Origin: a virus
Virus record (IMG/VR): IMGVR_UViG_3300048121_000384
Span: 1-24,708 of that record
Direction: 5' to 3' (one strand)
DNA length: 24,708 nucleotides
Made by a program: the position numbers and the translations under genes. Positions 7,063 through 12,304 of the stretch are shown here, one piece after another. The notes under the pieces are model-generated. The model was given only the letters and a program-made list of their open reading frames with translations, had not been told where the DNA came from and made no database searches. Every line of letters begins with the position of its first letter. Position 1 is the first letter of the stretch.

Positions 7063-7532
7063 TAGAAGTTCTCGCCCTTGCAAGTGCCGTAAGCACAATC
7101 GCAGGCGGGATCAGCTCGGCTGTGCAGGCTGGCAAGGACGTCGGCTCTGTGCTTCCGCAGTTCGGCAAGCTGGCCAAGCTAGAGGCGGACATACACTTAG
7201 CAGAGCAAGGCCGACACAAAGGCCCGCTCGGCAGGTTGACCTCGACAGAGGAAGAAGGCTTCGCAATTGCAAACGCCAAGATGAAGCACAAGGAGGCTAT
7301 GGACACCCTCCGCAGCCATTGCAGGCTGTATGGCCCGCCGGGCATGTGGGAGACTGTGCAGCGTGAAATGGGCGCAGCGAGAGCGCGGCAGAAGAAAGCT
7401 CTCGAGGAAGAGGCGGCGAAACGTGACCGCATCTTTTACTTTATTACCATTGCAATTGCCTGCACAGTGTTTGCACTTGGCAGTGGTGGACTGATTTGGA
7501 TTGCGGCGCTGCTGGCTGAAGAGGTGCGGTAA
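7059..7532 (+). CDS. Hypothetical protein with C-terminal membrane helix
   Basis: A 157-residue protein with a mildly hydrophobic N-terminus (1-25), a charged helical middle (60-122, many Lys, Glu, Arg) and one strong membrane helix near the C-terminus (about 125-152, ending GGLIWIAALLAEEVR). The start overlaps the previous stop as ATGA. Proteins of this plan are common beside holins in marine phages, but I know no function. Tail-anchored topology would put the large helical part in the cytoplasm. Confidence 0.8.
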   Translation: MIEVLALASAVSTIAGGISSAVQAGKDVGSVLPQFGKLAKLEADIHLAEQGRHKGPLGRLTSTEEEGFAIANAKMKHKEAMDTLRSHCRLYGPPGMWETVQREMGAARARQKKALEEEAAKRDRIFYFITIAIACTVFALGSGGLIWIAALLAEEVR

Positions 7533-7702
7533 TGTGGGTTCTTGTCTGGCTGCAGATTGCTGGTGGCGTTGCTCACTTTGAGGTTGGGCAATATACATCT
7601 GAGAAGATTTGCTTTGAGGAAAAGCTACGAGCATCTATTCTTGTGACTAAGAACAACGAGTATCTTTATTGTTTTAAAGTTAAGATAGGAGAAAGCGAAT
7701 GA
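7532..7702 (+). CDS. 56-residue cysteine-containing small protein
   Basis: A short gene joined on both sides: its ATG shares a base with the upstream TAA (TAATG) and its TGA overlaps the next ATG (ATGA). The N-terminus is hydrophobic (MWVLVWLQIAGGVA), perhaps an uncleaved signal. The rest holds Cys27 and Cys47, ending YCFKVKIGESE. The C-terminal half resembles that of the secreted protein at 8605-8793: both have a Cys, 20-22 residues later a Tyr-Cys-Phe-Lys-Val, then Gly-Glu. The final codons also supply the ribosome binding site (AGGAGAA) for the next gene. Function unknown; extracytoplasmic location and a disulphide are likely. Confidence 0.75.
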   Translation: MWVLVWLQIAGGVAHFEVGQYTSEKICFEEKLRASILVTKNNEYLYCFKVKIGESE

Positions 7703-7899
7703 CTATAGCAATGGAACGAGTGTTGGCTTGGAAAATCCTTCCTCGAGTAATGATGTTGATGATGTCTGTGTCAGCTTGGAGGGTGGTCGAATGGTTCATG
7801 ACGCTACCTGACCCCACGACACAGCAGTCTGCGCTTGTGAGCGTGGTTACAGGGGCTATGACGGGTGCTTTTGCAGTGTGGTTAGGGCATGAGAAATGA
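7699..7899 (+). CDS. Putative two-helix holin
   Basis: A 66-residue protein with two predicted membrane helices (about 12-33, MMLMMSVSAWRVVEW, and 44-63, LVSVVTGAMTGAFAVWLG) joined by a short loop (TLPDPTTQQ). Size and topology are those of small class II holins, which permeabilise the inner membrane and time lysis. It precedes a second holin-like gene with an ATGA overlap and lies 1.3 kb before the endolysin. The ATG at 7699 has AGGAGA seven bases upstream. No family-defining residues are known to me. Confidence 0.7.
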   Translation: MTIAMERVLAWKILPRVMMLMMSVSAWRVVEWFMTLPDPTTQQSALVSVVTGAMTGAFAVWLGHEK

Positions 7900-8240
7900 T
7901 AGGCCAGATTATAGGATCGCTGGGCGGCCTAGCTGCGAGTTACATTGACGGCAAGACTGCTGTGAAGAAGGCGGAAGCAGAAACGAGGGCTAAGATCGCT
8001 ACGGGCGAAATTAGCTGGGAGCAAGCTGCCATCGAGGCCAGCAATAATTCGTGGAAAGATGAAGCCTGGACATTGTGCTTTATTTTCATAGTGTTAGGCA
8101 GCTTCATTCCGGGCATACAGCCATATATGGCACAAGGTTTCGATAATCTGAGCGCTGCGCCGCAGTGGTTTCAGTGGGCGATGTATGCCTCGATTGCGGC
8201 GAGCTTTGGCATCCGCACAGTTAAGGGCTTGAAAAGATAA
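7896..8240 (+). CDS. Holin-like protein (resembles 3-TM gene-transfer-agent-type holins)
   Basis: A 114-residue protein beginning MIGQIIGSLGGLAASYIDGK, then a charged amphipathic helix (21-55), and two clear membrane helices (about 56-75 and 90-108) with a short basic end. This resembles the holin family first noted in gene-transfer agents, in which an N-terminal Gly-rich segment and two later helices are present. It likely works with, or regulates, the two-helix holin just upstream. The start overlaps the previous stop (ATGA) and the stop overlaps the next start (TAATG). Confidence 0.68.
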   Translation: MIGQIIGSLGGLAASYIDGKTAVKKAEAETRAKIATGEISWEQAAIEASNNSWKDEAWTLCFIFIVLGSFIPGIQPYMAQGFDNLSAAPQWFQWAMYASIAASFGIRTVKGLKR

Positions 8241-8602
8241 TGGAAAACGTCAAACTCCCCTTAGCCCTCGTGGCAGCGATGGCTGCACAGCTTGCCGCTG
8301 GTGTGTGGTGGGTTTCTCAGCAAGCCGCTACTATCGCAAGTCTGGAAGAGACTGTAGGCCAGATCGGTTCCAAAATGGCGATTGAAGACAACGTGAACCT
8401 GAAGCGGGACGTTCAGGACAACGCCATGGAGTTGGAAAACATATGGGATGATGTGGATGATCTTTGGGATGAACACGCGAGTATGGCGATGACCATCAAC
8501 GAGATCAACAAAATTAAACAGCGAGTAGCTTTGATCGAAAATGACTTGAAGTATATTGGCCGAGATCACAACGGCCTTATGGATATAAGGGGCGAAAAGT
8601 AG
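8240..8602 (+). CDS. Single-pass membrane protein with coiled coil, spanin-like
   Basis: A 120-residue protein with an N-terminal membrane anchor (about 6-27, LALVAAMAAQLAAGVWWV) and a long charged helical domain (30-120) with heptad-like spacing (LENIWDDVDDLWDEH; EINKIKQRVALIENDL). Type II topology with a periplasmic coiled coil is the plan of inner-membrane spanins, which disrupt the outer membrane in Gram-negative hosts. The following gene encodes a secreted small protein but has no clear lipobox, so a standard two-component spanin pair is not proven. Confidence 0.65.
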   Translation: MENVKLPLALVAAMAAQLAAGVWWVSQQAATIASLEETVGQIGSKMAIEDNVNLKRDVQDNAMELENIWDDVDDLWDEHASMAMTINEINKIKQRVALIENDLKYIGRDHNGLMDIRGEK

Positions 8603-8604
8603 CC

Positions 8605-8793
8605 ATGTTTCTCGCGGCACTCCTTATATGCTCAAGCGCGCAGGCGCAGTCGTGCATGGTGGTCGCAAACACTAAGAATATATGGTATAGCGAAGCCGAA
8701 TGTCAGGCCGACGCAATGACTTTAGCCCTTGATCTGGTTGACAAAGGTTTTGCTGTGAGGCCGTATTGCTTCAAAGTTGGAGAAAACACATGA
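8605..8793 (+). CDS. Secreted cysteine-containing small protein
   Basis: A 62-residue protein with a signal peptide (MFLAALLICSSAQAQS, likely cleaved after Ala-Gln-Ala) and three further cysteines (17, 33 and 55). Its C-terminal half (YSEAECQADAM to RPYCFKVGENT) parallels the product of 7532-7702, suggesting gene duplication within the cassette. The motif near Cys17 (AQSC) is a poor lipobox, so it is more likely a soluble periplasmic protein than a lipoprotein. Its last codons provide GGAGAA as the ribosome binding site of the next gene. Possible roles are accessory lysis or inhibition of a periplasmic host factor; neither is shown. Confidence 0.75.
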   Translation: MFLAALLICSSAQAQSCMVVANTKNIWYSEAECQADAMTLALDLVDKGFAVRPYCFKVGENT

Positions 8794-9050
8794 GTAGAGC
8801 AACACCAGCAAAGGGCAAGGCCCGCGTCAAGGTCACATCCAGCGGTCGCAAGGTTAGCTATGGTCAGGCTGGCAAAGCAAAGGGCGGCGGCCCACGGGTC
8901 AAGCCCGGCACATCCAAGGGCGATGCGTACTGCGCACGCTCAGCCGCGCAGAAGAAAAAGTTTCCCAAGGCTGCGGCTGATCCAAATAGCCCGCTAAATC
9001 TTTCACGCAAGCGCTGGAAATGCTCCGGCACTAAATCGAAGAGGACTTAA
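8790..9050 (+). CDS. Basic small phage protein (DUF6321-like)
   Basis: An 86-residue, strongly basic protein rich in Lys, Gly and Ser. The segment PGTSKGDAYCARSAAQ and the ending NLSRKRWKCSGTKS match a small protein family common in marine cyanophages and other T4- and T7-like phages (DUF6321, as I recall). Two cysteines (about 48 and 78) may bind metal. The start at 8790 overlaps the previous stop (ATGA); a start at 8766 would extend it by eight residues with no advantage. Function unknown. Confidence 0.78.
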   Translation: MSRATPAKGKARVKVTSSGRKVSYGQAGKAKGGGPRVKPGTSKGDAYCARSAAQKKKFPKAAADPNSPLNLSRKRWKCSGTKSKRT

Positions 9051-9054
9051 TGAA

Positions 9055-9204
9055 ATGGCAAAGCTTACACCTGCACAAAAGGCTAAGGCCAAAGCAATGT
9101 CTGCTAAAAGGGGCGTTAAGTATCCAAACGCTTGGAGCAACCTTGCCGTGGCCAAGGGCCAAAAGCCCAAGAAAGAGACAACAGCGAAAAAGACAACAGC
9201 ATGA
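9055..9204 (+). CDS. 49-residue basic small protein
   Basis: A short gene whose TGA overlaps the endolysin ATG (ATGA). The product is Lys/Ala-rich with the pattern KRGVKYPNAWSNLAVAKG, a motif seen in small phage proteins related in style to the gene just upstream. The C-terminus is a Lys/Thr tail. A competing frame from an ATG at 9050 gives an unnatural His/Arg/Gln-rich peptide and was rejected. Function unknown; nucleic-acid binding is possible from charge. Confidence 0.68.
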   Translation: MAKLTPAQKAKAKAMSAKRGVKYPNAWSNLAVAKGQKPKKETTAKKTTA

Positions 9205-9821
9205 GCAAGGCAATGGCAACGCTCCAAGCTAAAATCGGCACAACAGCCGATGGCGAGTTTGGCCCAAATACAGCGCGAGCAATCGCAAAGCACTTCAACC
9301 TATCCCCGGCGCGTGGCGCACATTTGATGGGTCAGGCATCGCATGAGAGTGGTGGCTTCAAGCGCACCCGTGAAAGCCTGTATTACAGCACGCCAGAACG
9401 CATCCAAGCTGTCTGGCCCTCACGCTTCCCAACCGTTGCCGATGCAGAGCCTTATGCCAAAAACCCAACCGGGCTTGCTGGCAAGGTTTACGCTGGCCGC
9501 ATGGGCAATGAGAATGAAGCACAGGCCAGCCTGTACATTGGTCGGGGATTTCTTCAGTTGACTGGGCGGAATAATTATCGGGCGTTTGCGTCTGACATGG
9601 GTGTGCCAGAGGTTATGACCGACCCAGACTTGGTGGCTGAAGAATATGCCTTTGAGACTGCGCTGTGGTTCTTCAACAAGAATGGCTTGTTTGCCATTGC
9701 CGATGAGGGCGTGACGGATGACGCCATCAAGCGCATAACCAAGCGCGTGAACGGCGGCTATCACGGTCTGGATGATCGAAGCGACCAGAGCAAGAAAATC
9801 CACACTTGGCTCATGGCTTAG
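9201..9821 (+). CDS. Endolysin, GH19 chitinase-like lysozyme
   Basis: The 206-residue enzyme should cleave the glycan strands of peptidoglycan once holins open the inner membrane. Residues 4-34 resemble a peptidoglycan-binding repeat (LQAKIGTTADGEFGPNTARA). The catalytic domain follows: the HLMGQASHESGGF motif with catalytic Glu49, YIGRGFLQLTGRNNY (112-126), the WFFNKNGL helix (156-163) and the closing RVNGGYHGLDDR (182-193), all typical of phage GH19 lysozymes. There is no signal peptide, so export depends on the holin. I chose the ATG at 9201, overlapping the upstream stop; an in-frame ATG at 9132 would extend into the previous gene. Confidence 0.93.
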   Translation: MSKAMATLQAKIGTTADGEFGPNTARAIAKHFNLSPARGAHLMGQASHESGGFKRTRESLYYSTPERIQAVWPSRFPTVADAEPYAKNPTGLAGKVYAGRMGNENEAQASLYIGRGFLQLTGRNNYRAFASDMGVPEVMTDPDLVAEEYAFETALWFFNKNGLFAIADEGVTDDAIKRITKRVNGGYHGLDDRSDQSKKIHTWLMA

Positions 9822-9839
9822 TTTAGCCAAGTTAGCTAA

Positions 9840-10223
9840 GTGGCCAAGCAAGACCAAAAAGCCAGTGCGGCAGTAGGTAGGGCGGGGGAGCATTTGGCTT
9901 TGTCCCGCCTGTCCCTTGCTGGATACACTTGCACGTTGTGTCAAATTAAGGATCACGACGCGTATATACAGATGGATGCACGCACCCTGACCTTGCAGGT
10001 TAAGACTGCCAGCAGAACGTACACTGGCGGCAGAAAATACAAATTTTACACACCGAAAAGAAACGTAGAAGTTTCGGACGTTTTTGCGTTCGTGGCGATT
10101 GATCTTGGAGCGGTATTCTTCCGGCGCGGCGATGAGCTGACCACTGTTACAACATATGTTACAACCGAAGATTTTTTGGACGAAAAGCTGTCAATGCAAA
10201 AAACATTTGACAGCTTTAAATAG
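9840..10223 (+). CDS. PD-(D/E)XK endonuclease-like protein
   Basis: This 127-residue protein has the core of small PD-(D/E)XK nucleases related to Holliday-junction resolvases and to the PDDEXK_5 family: a first helix with Glu17 (GRAGEHLALSRLSLAGY), Asp40 before a strand, and QVKTAS (53-58) with the Gln-x-Lys catalytic pair. The remainder is beta-rich (YKFYTPKRNVEVSDVFAFVAI), as in that family. It starts at a GTG at 9840, 18 nt after the endolysin, without a strong ribosome binding site. Standing at the end of the lysis cassette, away from the replication genes, it looks like an added cargo gene. Real substrate unknown. Confidence 0.72.
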   Translation: MAKQDQKASAAVGRAGEHLALSRLSLAGYTCTLCQIKDHDAYIQMDARTLTLQVKTASRTYTGGRKYKFYTPKRNVEVSDVFAFVAIDLGAVFFRRGDELTTVTTYVTTEDFLDEKLSMQKTFDSFK

Positions 10224-10385
10224 TCTCTTGCGGGTCGGTGTGCGGTTGATTAGAAAGTTTGAGTGGGTGGCTATCATCGCAAGTAAAATCGACTTACTAC
10301 GGGAATAGTGGTTGTTTAGCCTCGGATGACGTTGCTACCAAAAAGCGCCCAAACTTTTAAAATATCAACGGCCACCCACACGATC
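10224..10385. other. Convergent gene-free gap with interleaved inverted repeats
   Basis: Plus-strand genes end at 10223 and minus-strand genes at 10386. No gene or tRNA is seen here. Three inverted repeats share the gap: GTTGAT (10245-10250) with ATCAAC (10364-10369), AAAGTTTG (10254-10261) with CAAACTTT (10350-10357), and GTGGGTGGC (10263-10271) with GCCACCCAC (10371-10379). The last two are interleaved, so an RNA copy could form a pseudoknot-like fold. It may be a bidirectional terminator or a small RNA. A short T tract (in CAAACTTTTAA) follows the second arm on the plus strand. Confidence 0.45.
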
Positions 10386-10481
10386 TTAGCACATAAAGCC
10401 AGTTAAAGTTGCAATCATAAGCGCGCCCGCAGCGAAGCCTATTCCGGCGCCAATGAGGCCGGCCAAGTCAATCCTGTTCAT
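10386..10481 (-). CDS. 31-residue membrane protein
   Basis: A very short gene with strong start signals: the ATG at 10481 overlaps the upstream TGA (ATGA) and has GAGGAGG seven to eight bases upstream. The product is almost entirely one membrane helix with small-residue spacing (LAGLIGAGIGFAAGALM, then IATLTGFMC), flanked by MNRID. Gly/Ala-rich helices like this pack tightly and may bind another membrane protein. It closes the leftward regulator block. Function unknown. Confidence 0.6.
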   Translation of the reverse strand: MNRIDLAGLIGAGIGFAAGALMIATLTGFMC

Positions 10482-11254
10482 TCGCAGTCCTCCTCAAATA
10501 ATCCATCATACAGCGGCTTAATTGGCTGCTTGCAATACACCCACCGCCACTGCGGGCTCTTCGCCCCAGTGATCTCTACGTTATCGCGCACGCGGTACAG
10601 TTTTCCAGCTTGCGCCATTGTGTTAAGATATGACGCCGTGCGCGGTATGCTCTCACCGAGCATGTCAGCCCCCTGTGCGGCTGTTACGCGCTGATCGGGC
10701 AAGAGCATGCTAAACAGCTCTTCGCCCTTCCTGATGCCGTACTGCCTGCGCCTCTCGGCCATCTCCATGGCGCTGGGGTGCATGGTGGACGCCCTGCGAC
10801 CGCTCGCCGGCAGTGGGCCACGATTTCCCAGCTTGTGCTGCAAGCGCTCAAACTCCATTAGGCAGTGCGCGTATGTGATCTCGTACCGCTGGTGCTCGTC
10901 GGTGACGCCCTCGAGGTTAGCCATCAGTCTGGCCTCTGGGGATCTTCCAGCGCGAGTTTCAGCCGCTCGAGTAGCAAAGCCTGCTCCTCCAACCTCTGGT
11001 GCAGGTTGTACCGGGTTGTCGTTTTCGGGTCGGACAGCATGATCTGCGTTACCCGCTGAAGCCTTTTGACGATAGTATTGACTGTTGGGTCCATGTTCGC
11101 GTTTCTTTCGTTTTAGAGTTATATTTAGTTTGTTGCATATGTGTCTGACGCTGGACGGCGCGACGTGCAGCAAGTCTGCAATTTCCGTTTGTGACATGCC
11201 CTGCTCCGCGCAAAACATGACGTGACGGCTCAGTGCTTCGGGGTCATATTTCAC
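10478..11254 (-). CDS. Helix-turn-helix DNA-binding protein, putative phage regulator
   Basis: A 258-residue protein with an N-terminal HTH (about 12-45: FCAEQGMSQTEIADLLHV, then APSSVRHICNKL) followed by a basic stretch (LKRKKR). A Pro/Ala-rich linker (75-105) and a conserved-looking helical middle (YEITYAHCLMEFERLQHKLG) come next. The C-terminal segment reads like a winged helix (VTAAQGADMLGESIPRTASY to AGKLYRVRDNV). Two DNA-binding units on a linker suit a phage transcription regulator or a replication initiator-like protein. It starts with GTG at 11254, overlapping the previous TGA (GTGA). Confidence 0.72.
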   Translation of the reverse strand: MKYDPEALSRHVMFCAEQGMSQTEIADLLHVAPSSVRHICNKLNITLKRKKREHGPNSQYYRQKASAGNADHAVRPENDNPVQPAPEVGGAGFATRAAETRAGRSPEARLMANLEGVTDEHQRYEITYAHCLMEFERLQHKLGNRGPLPASGRRASTMHPSAMEMAERRRQYGIRKGEELFSMLLPDQRVTAAQGADMLGESIPRTASYLNTMAQAGKLYRVRDNVEITGAKSPQWRWVYCKQPIKPLYDGLFEEDCE

Positions 11255-11544
11255 GATGACTTCTCCGGGCGCTGCGCCACCAACTCCGCGGCACAGGCTG
11301 CATATCCAGCCGCGTCGATATAGTTGTCGGCGTGCTTCGGATTTGATTTGGCTCTGGCTGCCTTTAGTAGCAGCATCATCGTCCCGACGTCATGCGGCAT
11401 CACCTCAACGCCTAAGTGCACGCTCCAATAAATGGCAATGGTCTTAAAGTTATCCTCCATCGACCCATGATCGGCGGCGCGGTCTTTGGTGACGTATTCA
11501 GTCGCCGTCGACAAAATCTCAGCGCGCGAGTAGCTATTGTCCAT
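11251..11544 (-). CDS. DUF6378-like phage protein
   Basis: The 97-residue product fits a widespread phage family (DUF6378, as I recall): an opening helix with DRAADHG, then NFKTIAIYWSVHLGVEV, DVGTMMLLLKAARAKSNP, and HADNYIDAAGYAACAAE. The conserved Trp, the Asp-Val pair before the MMLLLK helix and the final Asp-x-x-Gly-Tyr are present. The fold looks all-helical and resembles MazG-type nucleotide hydrolases in helix order, but that is only an impression. The ATG at 11544 has GGGAG eight bases upstream, lying inside the preceding gene's end. Confidence 0.82.
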   Translation of the reverse strand: MDNSYSRAEILSTATEYVTKDRAADHGSMEDNFKTIAIYWSVHLGVEVMPHDVGTMMLLLKAARAKSNPKHADNYIDAAGYAACAAELVAQRPEKSS

Positions 11545-11683
11545 ATGTGGTCTCCCAGTGTGCTGGACGCGCCTTGGGGCGCATTGGTTCGTCGGAATGG
11601 GTGGTCACTGTACAGGCGACTAGCAGCCCGCACAGTGTAGTCCAAGCGATCAGGATCGCCCAGTCTTGTTTCGTTGGCATCAT
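11534..11683 (-). CDS. 49-residue lipoprotein-like or single-helix membrane protein
   Basis: A short gene with a good ribosome binding site (AAGGAGA before the ATG at 11683). It overlaps the DUF6378-like gene's start by 11 nt. The product has a short polar start (MMPTKQDW), a hydrophobic stretch (AILIAWTTLCGLLVAC) ending in Leu-Val-Ala-Cys at residue 24, and a Pro/Arg-rich tail. Leu-Val-Ala-Cys fits a lipobox, so it may be a small lipoprotein; a simple membrane anchor is the alternative. An internal ATG at residue 2 could also start it. Function unknown. In phages such proteins can be outer-membrane spanins or exclusion proteins, but this one is far from the lysis cassette. Confidence 0.6.
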   Translation of the reverse strand: MMPTKQDWAILIAWTTLCGLLVACTVTTHSDEPMRPKARPAHWETTYGQ

Positions 11684-11722
11684 AGTATTGTCTCCTTCGT
11701 TTTCTTTTTGGGTTGGTGTGGT

Positions 11723-11736
11723 GGGGCCGAAGCCCC
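11723..11736 (-). terminator. UUCG-capped hairpin after a small gene
   Basis: The minus strand reads GGGGC-TTCG-GCCCC, a five-pair GC stem closed by the very stable cUUCGg tetraloop. It starts seven bases after the stop codon of the gene at 11744-11971. No T tract follows on the minus strand, so it may be a factor-assisted terminator, a pause site or an RNA-stabilising end. Confidence 0.45.
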
Positions 11737-11743
11737 GGTTGAG

Positions 11744-11971
11744 TTAAACTTTTTCAAAGCGCTTGGCGTGTACAGCGCCTCTAGGGCCAAGCTGCGCGAT
11801 CAGCCACAAATTTGCGCCATCCTTGACGCGGACGGTTGGGTAGCTATTGCTCAAAATATCGTCAACAATTACCATGCCAATCTCACGTCCGTTCCACAAT
11901 GACTTCATGGTAGCGCGCTGATATTTGTTCAACTTGTTGATTTCTGACGTTTTTTGCTCGATAGCTTGCAT
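11744..11971 (-). CDS. Small hypothetical protein heading the regulator block
   Basis: A 75-residue protein with a basic helical N-terminal half (MQAIEQKTSEINKLNKYQRA) and a beta-rich C-terminal half (REIGMVIVDDI; TVRVKDGANLWLIAQLG). I do not recognise it. I chose the ATG at 11971, preceded by AAGGAAG about seven bases upstream; an in-frame start at 12100 would run through the promoter region. Being first in the leftward regulator block and next to the divergent region, it may be an early gene. Confidence 0.7.
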   Translation of the reverse strand: MQAIEQKTSEINKLNKYQRATMKSLWNGREIGMVIVDDILSNSYPTVRVKDGANLWLIAQLGPRGAVHAKRFEKV

Positions 11972-12100
11972 GTCCGTGTCTTCCTTGTTTCTGTCTATAT
12001 TGTTAACATAAGGGTAACACCCACCACTTACAAGCGCTAAATGTTCACAAAGGCAAAGAAATGCTATATCGTCTCCAAGTGACATTTTATGGAGGATCAC
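11972..12100. promoter_or_regulatory. Divergent promoter region
   Basis: This 129-bp AT-rich gap separates leftward and rightward genes. On the minus strand TTGTAA (12027-12032) stands 17 nt before TATGTT (12004-12009), a fair sigma70-type pair, and the -10 overlaps a GTTAACA box (core 12002-12007), 30 nt before the ATG at 11971. The nearby GGTAAC (12013-12018) makes an imperfect repeat with it and could be part of an operator. On the plus strand the ATG at 12101 has a strong GGAGG, but no clear promoter can be named. Confidence 0.5.
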
Positions 12101-12301
12101 ATGTTAGACGACGACACAAAGGAACTGGTGCGCAATTTGAACAATCCGCACCGCGTAGTAAACATCATGGCGCTGTTCAAATTCTGCGAGAAGGCGGCCA
12201 CGATCATCCAAGATCAGGCGGCGGAGCTGCACCGCGCAGCCGCAGACGCAATTGAGGCGCAGCCAGCGAAGGCCGCGCCTAAAAAGTCTGCTAAGAAGTA
12301 G
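12101..12301 (+). CDS. Lone small helical protein with basic tail
   Basis: A 66-residue protein: an acidic start (MLDDDTKELVRNL), a helical middle (VVNIMALFKFCEKAATIIQD, then AAELHRAAADAIEA) and a Lys/Ala/Pro tail (PKKSAKK) typical of flexible nucleic-acid-binding ends. I chose the ATG at 12101 because GGAGG lies six bases upstream; an ATG at 12089 lies before that site. It is the only plus-strand gene between two leftward blocks and ends three bases from the end of the virion gene block. Function unknown. Confidence 0.75.
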   Translation: MLDDDTKELVRNLNNPHRVVNIMALFKFCEKAATIIQDQAAELHRAAADAIEAQPAKAAPKKSAKK

Positions 12302-12304
12302 CGG

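Noticed and set aside
9050-9232. Frame starting from the ATG that overlaps the stop at 9050
   Set aside because: The product is Gln/Arg/His-rich without pattern; the neighbouring frame from 9055 gives a natural basic protein that overlaps the endolysin start as ATGA.
10224-10385. tRNA or attachment site in the convergent gap
   Set aside because: No T-loop, cloverleaf or CCA end could be traced, and no integrase gene is in the window.
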